NCBI GenBank assembly: GCA_030524585.1
Contig: JAUNGJ010000031.1
Coordinates: 1-38,801 of the forward strand
DNA: 38,801 bases
Reading direction: 5' to 3'
Source: Eubacteriales bacterium
Lineage (GTDB): Bacteria; Bacillota; Clostridia; Lachnospirales; Lachnospiraceae
In this document: in pieces, positions 34,105 through 38,801 of the stretch
Position numbering within the stretch: position 1 is the first letter of the stretch
Layout: the number at the start of each line of letters is the position of its first letter
The notes under the pieces: model-generated
What the model was told of the DNA's origin: nothing
Databases searched by the model: none
What the model saw: only the letters and a program-made list of their open reading frames with translations
Translations under genes and position numbers: made by a program

Positions 34105-35892
34105 TTAAAAATCCATAGCCATTTTGCCTGCCTCTTCCTCATCCAGTTCCGTGATTCTGGTATCCATCACCCGATAAACACGCTGACACAGATTCAGTAC
34201 GCTTGGCCGGTGTGTCGTAACAATACACGTCTTATTTGGCTTCTGGCTGATAATATTTTTCAGAACTTTCCGCTCCGTAGTCACATCCAGCGCAGAGGTC
34301 GCCTCATCAAGAAGAAGAATCGGCGCATCCCGGAGCACAGCCCTGGCAATAGCAATTCGTTGAGCCTGGCCTTCTGAAAAGCCCCGTCCGCGTTCGCCAA
34401 TATTACTGTTAATCGTGTCCGGCATCTTTCCCACAAAATCCCACGCGCAGGACACCTTCAGCGCTTCAATAATCTCCTCATCCGTTGCATCTTCCTTCAC
34501 CATACGCATATTTTCCGCAATCGTACCGGAAAGAATCGTGTTTCCCTGGGGAACATAGGCAAACAGATGTCTGGTCTCCGCATTCATCACAACCTCGTAT
34601 CCGTTAGAACCAATAATCACCGTCTGGCCCTCTTCCGGGCGGATCAGCCCCAGAATCAGGCGGATCATTGTTGTCTTTCCCTCGCCGGACGGTCCTACCA
34701 ACGCTACAATCTCGCCTGGACACGCCTTAAAAGCAGATTCCGTAATTACCTTTGTTCCTTCTATATAAGAAAATTCCACATCCCGCATTCGAACTTCAAA
34801 TCCATCCTCCGCAAGCGCATCCAGTTCCGCACTTTCAGAAATGTGAACCTCCTTTGGAAGCTCCACCAGTTCTCTGATACGGTGCGCAGATACAGAACTG
34901 TTCAAAAAGGACGGAATAATCGATACAACATTATTAAATGCCCCGGACAGATTGCTTCTCTGCTGCAAAAACAACGTCATTGTTCCATAAGTAATATCAT
35001 GGGTCCACAGCCGGAACAGACAGTACCCAAATGCTGTAAACTGCACCAGATTCCCCAGAATGGACAGCAGAATGTTCGTCTTGATCGTAAACATATTATA
35101 TCTCAGACTGATATCCTTAAACTTCTCCTGCCACCAGCGCATTTTCTTACTATAATAAGGCGCAATTCCAAAAGACTTAATCGTATCAAAATTATAGAAG
35201 GCCTCCACCTCAAAAGTCATAAGCTTACTGCTCATCTCCCGGACTTTCTTGCTGTATTCCCTCTGCTTTTTAATCATAAACCTTGACATCAATAACATAA
35301 AGGGTGCGCTTCCCAGGGCAATCACCGCCATGATCCAATCATAATGCAGAATCACAAAAAAAGTGGCAATAAAATTGTATACGGCAATTATAATCGTGGG
35401 CAGCCAGCTGATCGCATTGCCGCTGACCGTCCCAATATCTCCGTTGAACCGGTTCAGAACATCTCCGTTCGAATACTGGTTAATCGCCATCCAATCTGCA
35501 TCAACAATCTTATCAAATATATCTGCCTGAATATCATTATTAATATAGATACTGAGTTTTGCCGATATACGGCTGATAATGCTGCTGAACAGCAGACTAA
35601 ACACAGAGCTTCCTATCATAATAATAAGCATTACTGCCAACTTAGACGTCTCATACCCTGTAATAATGTCGATCAGGTATTTGCTCGCCACACTCCCTAC
35701 CAATCCAAGAGATGTACTGAAAATTCCAAGAATGATATAAAAAGCAATCGCACCCTTATATCTGGCGCTGTAGCTGAATATCCATTTCCAATCATCTATA
35801 ATCTCCGCAAAAGTACCATCCTTCCACCGGGATATAAGAATATCCAACGACTCAAAAGACAGATTCTTTCCATTGTTCTTATTCTCTTCCAT
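34105..35892 (-). CDS. ABC exporter (fused membrane and ATPase domains) of the RiPP cluster
   Basis: A 595-residue ABC exporter half-transporter: six membrane helices (about residues 45-320) followed by an ATPase domain with Walker A GPSGEGKTT, signature FSEGQAQR (in place of the usual LSGGQ) and Walker B ILLLDEATSALD. There is no N-terminal C39 peptidase, so it cannot itself remove a leader peptide. The position downstream of a radical SAM and PqqD-like pair suggests export of the modified peptide. The frame opens at 35907, but AAAGG seven bases before the ATG at 35892 favours that start. A terminator-like hairpin sits just upstream. Confidence 0.9.
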   Translation of the reverse strand: MEENKNNGKNLSFESLDILISRWKDGTFAEIIDDWKWIFSYSARYKGAIAFYIILGIFSTSLGLVGSVASKYLIDIITGYETSKLAVMLIIMIGSSVFSLLFSSIISRISAKLSIYINNDIQADIFDKIVDADWMAINQYSNGDVLNRFNGDIGTVSGNAISWLPTIIIAVYNFIATFFVILHYDWIMAVIALGSAPFMLLMSRFMIKKQREYSKKVREMSSKLMTFEVEAFYNFDTIKSFGIAPYYSKKMRWWQEKFKDISLRYNMFTIKTNILLSILGNLVQFTAFGYCLFRLWTHDITYGTMTLFLQQRSNLSGAFNNVVSIIPSFLNSSVSAHRIRELVELPKEVHISESAELDALAEDGFEVRMRDVEFSYIEGTKVITESAFKACPGEIVALVGPSGEGKTTMIRLILGLIRPEEGQTVIIGSNGYEVVMNAETRHLFAYVPQGNTILSGTIAENMRMVKEDATDEEIIEALKVSCAWDFVGKMPDTINSNIGERGRGFSEGQAQRIAIARAVLRDAPILLLDEATSALDVTTERKVLKNIISQKPNKTCIVTTHRPSVLNLCQRVYRVMDTRITELDEEEAGKMAMDF

Positions 35893-35919
35893 TAGCCAGC
35901 CTTTCACCCCTTCTAATTG

Positions 35920-35946
35920 AAAAAAGAGCCAGACATTATGCCTGGC
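35920..35946 (-). terminator. Hairpin with T-run between the PqqD-like gene and the exporter
   Basis: On the minus strand a 7-bp stem (35946-35940 with 35934-35928, one G-U pair) and 5-base loop are followed by TCTTTTTT. It is 54 bases after the PqqD-like stop and 28 bases before the exporter start. Confidence 0.65.
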
Positions 35947-36000
35947 CTGCGAGTTTCCTTGTTCAATATAACCGTTTTCAGTAATTAAGTCAAGGAACTT

Positions 36001-36267
36001 TTAAAATTCAATCATTCCAACTTCTTTTAATGTATTTAAAAAGCCAATCACATCAGCCTCTGCTGTCTTCCTGTCTACTTCAAAAGTTTCCAAAACCCGC
36101 TCTACCATTTCTTCCGGCGATTCACATTCTTCCATGTTCTTCCATATAAATCCGGCCACCGCATTCGTTGAAATCAAACCATTAAAGTACTGCACCGCTT
36201 TTCCTGTCGGAACAATCACCGTTTCATCCACAATGGTCTTTGCTATATAATTCGGATTAATCTTCAT
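36001..36267 (-). CDS. PqqD-like RiPP recognition protein
   Basis: An 88-residue PqqD-family protein (RiPP recognition element), a winged-helix fold that binds a leader peptide and presents it to the modifying enzyme. Family features: GKAVQYFNGLISTNAVAGFIWKNME-type segment (residues 22-46), and an acidic helix followed by LNTLKEVGMI at the end. Its ATG overlaps the end of the radical SAM gene by 11 bases, the usual sign of coupled partners. It most likely binds the N-terminal region of the 38290-38706 peptide. Confidence 0.88.
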   Translation of the reverse strand: MKINPNYIAKTIVDETVIVPTGKAVQYFNGLISTNAVAGFIWKNMEECESPEEMVERVLETFEVDRKTAEADVIGFLNTLKEVGMIEF

Positions 36268-37366
36268 CGCTCTCTGCTCCCTTCTCCAGCAACTCTATAT
36301 AACACCTCGTAAGCTTACAATAATATTCCGGCACTCCACTAATATCTTTTGTCTCACTAATCGCAGCTGCCGCACATCGTCCGCACAAAATTCTCATTTT
36401 ACAATAATGGCATTTCTCCGACATCCACGATTCATGAACATGATTCTTTATCATTCCCCAGGCTTTCGCAAATCCTTCTTCAAATACATTTACCTGATAG
36501 TCATTCGTGAAACTGCAGGCGCTCATCGTTCCGTCATAATTAATCCAGTATACACTGTTGCCAGAACGGCATGTATACCCAGATTGATACGCCTCTGTCT
36601 GTTCATAGTTATGATAACGATCCAGCGAATATCTGGCATATCTGCCAAATTCCGTTCCATACCGGAGTTCTTCCGCCCGATACCTTGCATATGCAGCATC
36701 CTCTGCCGTCAGGCGGTACTTCTCATTTCCTATGTTATTCGTACGCACCGGCGGAAACATATAAAATCCCATGTCTATCGGAATATCCAAATCCACTGCT
36801 GTCTGATACATCTTCTCCTGATCATGAATATTATAAGGTGTCAGACTACAGTTAAATTTAATACTAATATCCCGGTCCTTTAGTCGCTTTACCGCTCCCA
36901 TAACCTGAGTAAACCCTTTCGGATTTCCACACAATCTGCCATAAGTCTCATCACTTGCGCCATATAATGTAATATTGAGTCTTCTCGGAGGGTCTTCTGC
37001 CAGCCAATCCGCAATCTCATCCGTAATCAGCGTACCATTCGTATTAATAGATACAATATATCCCATCTTCTTCAAACCAAAATACAGTTCCTTCAGATTT
37101 GGGTACAAAAATGGTTCCCCTCCTGTCAGCAGCATAAATATAGATCCTGCAGCACTGGCCTGTCCTGCAATTTCCAGCCATTCTTTATAATCATGCATAG
37201 GGCTATGGGCTTCCATTTCCTGCCGTGTCATTTTCGCAAAACACATCTTACAATCCATATTGCATAATGGAAGCAATTCTATATTACCCGCAATCGGAAT
37301 CTGTGCAAGATCTGCTTTGTTACATATCCCCTGTTCTATAGGATTTAAATGCTTTATTGGATCCAT
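36257..37366 (-). CDS. Radical SAM/SPASM peptide-modifying enzyme
   Basis: A 369-residue radical SAM enzyme. The [4Fe-4S] motif CNMDCKMC (C35, C39, C42) is followed by the LLTGGEPF (GGE) motif and a TIM-barrel body. The C-terminal SPASM domain has the expected Cys series: C-x12-G-x4-C (CRSGNS...GTMSAC), CHYCKMRILCGRC, then YYC, ligating auxiliary iron-sulfur clusters. Such enzymes install thioether, C-C or epimerised residues in RiPPs. AAAGGAG precedes the ATG at 37366. The gene overlaps the upstream kinase-like gene by 47 bases and the PqqD-like gene by 11. The exact modification cannot be read from the sequence. Confidence 0.92.
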   Translation of the reverse strand: MDPIKHLNPIEQGICNKADLAQIPIAGNIELLPLCNMDCKMCFAKMTRQEMEAHSPMHDYKEWLEIAGQASAAGSIFMLLTGGEPFLYPNLKELYFGLKKMGYIVSINTNGTLITDEIADWLAEDPPRRLNITLYGASDETYGRLCGNPKGFTQVMGAVKRLKDRDISIKFNCSLTPYNIHDQEKMYQTAVDLDIPIDMGFYMFPPVRTNNIGNEKYRLTAEDAAYARYRAEELRYGTEFGRYARYSLDRYHNYEQTEAYQSGYTCRSGNSVYWINYDGTMSACSFTNDYQVNVFEEGFAKAWGMIKNHVHESWMSEKCHYCKMRILCGRCAAAAISETKDISGVPEYYCKLTRCYIELLEKGAESDED

Positions 37367-38219
37367 GCTCTTTCTCCTTTAATCTATCTTCCAGCACATC
37401 GACCGCACGCTCTTCCTTCGTACAGCTGTAGTGATACATGTCCACATGCTCTGCGATTTCAGCAATCATTTCCATGGCCGTCTCCAGGAAATTCCTGTCA
37501 AAAAAATTGATTGTAATTTCACTAATCAGTTTCTTAATCCTTTGTTTCAGATCCATTTCTTCAATCTGATTTTCCATCGCCTGAGAAAGATAAATAATAG
37601 CCCGCACCGGAACCGTCACATTCCTGCAAATATCAGAAGAACCGCAAATCGGCATGCCATATGCATAAACCTGCCCATTTTTCATCTTTAAGATTGTCCG
37701 GTCACCATTAGCAATTACCGCTCCCCGGCACTTTTCCCACAGCATCGCCTGAGTAGACTTTCCCGTTCCCGAAGGCGCTGTAAACAGAATCGCCTGTCCC
37801 TCCCAAATAATAAAGGAAGAATGCAGTACTACGCCCCGATGCTTCATCAGCACCTTTTCAAACGCCATCGCATTAAAGATACTATAATTATCCTCCCGTA
37901 AAAAAGACTCCATAAACCTTCGGTTCAAATAAATAACCTTTTTCTCTTCATATTCCTTGTACAGCATACAGGGTTCATCCTGTCCCCAGAAAAAATGTAG
38001 CCGCTCTTCATATTCACCGTTTCCAAAAACCATCTGAAACTGATCCCGATAAAGCAATTCACCCTCACACGGCAGCACATCTACACATTCACACTCATAA
38101 TATTCATCATACGATTCCTCCGGCGCACACAGGAAAGCACTAATATACGAATTCCATGCCACCTCAATCTCTGATTCCATACATATCCTGATGTCTGCAA
38201 TATTGAAATAATATCTCAT
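37320..38219 (-). CDS. HPr kinase-like protein of the RiPP cluster
   Basis: A 299-residue protein with a C-terminal HprK-type kinase domain: HSSFI followed by ILFTAPSGTGKSTQ (Walker A, about residues 148-157) and IANGDR, then a Met/Glu-rich helical end. It lacks the HPr kinase N-terminal domain and instead has about 120 unassigned residues. HprK-like proteins recur in RiPP clusters; in some lasso peptide clusters they phosphorylate the precursor. Here a peptide kinase or an ATP-using accessory role is possible; carbon catabolite control of HPr is unlikely. GAGG precedes the ATG at 38219, directly after a terminator-like hairpin. Confidence 0.82.
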   Translation of the reverse strand: MRYYFNIADIRICMESEIEVAWNSYISAFLCAPEESYDEYYECECVDVLPCEGELLYRDQFQMVFGNGEYEERLHFFWGQDEPCMLYKEYEEKKVIYLNRRFMESFLREDNYSIFNAMAFEKVLMKHRGVVLHSSFIIWEGQAILFTAPSGTGKSTQAMLWEKCRGAVIANGDRTILKMKNGQVYAYGMPICGSSDICRNVTVPVRAIIYLSQAMENQIEEMDLKQRIKKLISEITINFFDRNFLETAMEMIAEIAEHVDMYHYSCTKEERAVDVLEDRLKEKEHGSNKAFKSYRTGDM

Positions 38220-38233
38220 ATTTTCCTCTATAT

Positions 38234-38267
38234 AAAAATAAGAAGAAGTCCCCTTCTTCTTATTTTT
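38234..38267 (-). terminator. Perfect 15-bp intercistronic hairpin after the precursor gene
   Basis: Arms 38253-38267 and 38234-38248 pair perfectly around a 4-base loop. The 3' arm ends in TTTTT on the minus strand. It lies 23 bases after the precursor stop and 15 bases before the kinase-like ATG, so it can act as a partial terminator and also stabilise the precursor mRNA. Confidence 0.8.
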
Positions 38268-38289
38268 AAACTTTCATTTCATAACTTTC

Positions 38290-38706
38290 CTAAGATAAAT
38301 TGTATTTCTCCGCCAAAGACAAATCAATTACCGTATCATGCATAATAAAACCATCCGGATCATTATTATATGTTCCATGCCGCTTCACATGCTGGCTAAA
38401 ATCAGTATCATTTGGATGTGCCGCAAGCCAATTCTGTTTATTACATCCATCAGTATATGCGCACGCTTCAAACTGAGTGTAAAACTTGTCTCCAGATGCT
38501 GTTCCTACACCCGGATTAAACTTCACAATACAATCAATCTGACTATCCAAAAACATTGTATTATATTGTGTATTATTGTGTCCCGGACTGATACATCGTA
38601 CCTGTGTCGGTTGCACATTATACATTGGCTCGGTGCACGCTGCTACATACTGATTTGCGATGAATGTCTCCGCAAACATCTTTGGGCTTTCATAGATTTC
38701 CTTCAT
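38290..38706 (-). CDS. Putative RiPP precursor peptide (radical SAM-modified)
   Basis: A 138-residue protein without signal peptide or membrane segment. The N-terminus reads MKEIYESPKMFAETF followed by IANQYVAAC (residues 16-24), a leader-type pattern I recall from many gut Firmicutes peptides beside PqqD and radical SAM genes. The rest is rich in Asn, Asp, Thr, Tyr and His, with Cys at 24, 38, 59, 82 and 88 and no enzyme motif that I recognise. GGGAGTG seven bases before the ATG supports the start. It leads the cluster and is followed by a hairpin, consistent with high expression. It is unusually long for a precursor, so the core may be a small part of it or several segments. Confidence 0.7.
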   Translation of the reverse strand: MKEIYESPKMFAETFIANQYVAACTEPMYNVQPTQVRCISPGHNNTQYNTMFLDSQIDCIVKFNPGVGTASGDKFYTQFEACAYTDGCNKQNWLAAHPNDTDFSQHVKRHGTYNNDPDGFIMHDTVIDLSLAEKYNLS

Positions 38707-38775
38707 AATTTTTCACTCCCTCATTCTATTTAAATAACTATCCTTATCCGATAAATTATCATTTTGCGGACAAAT

Positions 38776-38801
38776 ATAAAAAAGAGCATGCGATTTGCAC
38801 A
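38776..38801 (-). other. Possible 3' half of a terminator cut by the window edge
   Basis: On the minus strand, a GC-containing segment is followed by CTTTTTTATAT at 38785-38776. It looks like the 3' arm and T-run of a terminator whose 5' arm lies beyond the window, which would end another minus-strand gene. The remaining 38707-38775 stretch is AT-rich with no promoter I can place confidently. Confidence 0.3.

Overview
The window looks like a chromosomal segment of a Gram-positive gut anaerobe of the Clostridia, most likely Lachnospiraceae. This is inference from gene content and signals: strong AGGAGG-type ribosome binding sites, sigma-A-like promoters, short intrinsic terminators, surface proteins ending in KTGD-type sorting signals, an NhaC-family transporter, tandem tyrosine autokinases, and a RiPP precursor with an 'ANQYVAAC' leader. 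No rRNA, tRNA, CRISPR array, insertion sequence or prophage was seen. No gene-free stretch exceeds 300 bases.

Layout. (1) 1-6207: a wall-anchored 5'-nucleotidase, an MFS transporter, and a divergent InlB-repeat surface protein. (2) 6233-12152: a fructan/sucrose locus with a solute-binding lipoprotein, two ABC permeases and a GH32 fructosidase on the minus strand. A LacI-family regulator diverges from it, and the shared intergenic region holds two near-identical 20-bp operators. (3) 12187-13869: phosphoglucomutase. (4) 14083-16958: a plus-strand operon encoding an ATC-hydrolase-like protein, an M20 amidohydrolase and ProC, closed by a terminator. (5) 17011-20169: a second plus-strand operon of an NhaC-family transporter and a metal-dependent amidohydrolase, preceded by a cluster of TTGCATAAA half-sites. 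(6) 20202-24143: three Uma2-family proteins around a DMT transporter and a HAD hydrolase. Two of the Uma2 genes share an almost identical 368-bp 5' half but have different 3' halves. (7) 24223-28369: an rsmA - citrate synthase - lipase - secreted nuclease operon. (8) 28406-34096: a polysaccharide control and attachment operon (CpsB phosphatase, DUF5011-like membrane protein, two BY-kinases, LCP ligase) with no glycosyltransferases in view. (9) 34105-38706: a radical-SAM RiPP cluster.

The RiPP cluster is the most interesting system. It runs, in transcription order, as a 138-residue precursor with a leader-like N-terminus and five cysteines, a perfect 15-bp intercistronic hairpin, an HPr-kinase-like protein, a radical SAM/SPASM enzyme, a PqqD-like recognition protein, a second hairpin, and an ABC exporter without a C39 peptidase domain. 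The parts suggest a peptide that is bound by the PqqD protein, modified by the radical SAM enzyme, possibly phosphorylated, and exported. The product class, core boundaries and leader protease cannot be read from the sequence. The locus may continue past the right edge.

Other notable signals are the mosaic Uma2 pair, the thiazoline/pyrroline-type enzyme pairing in region 4, and the operator architectures of regions 2 and 5.
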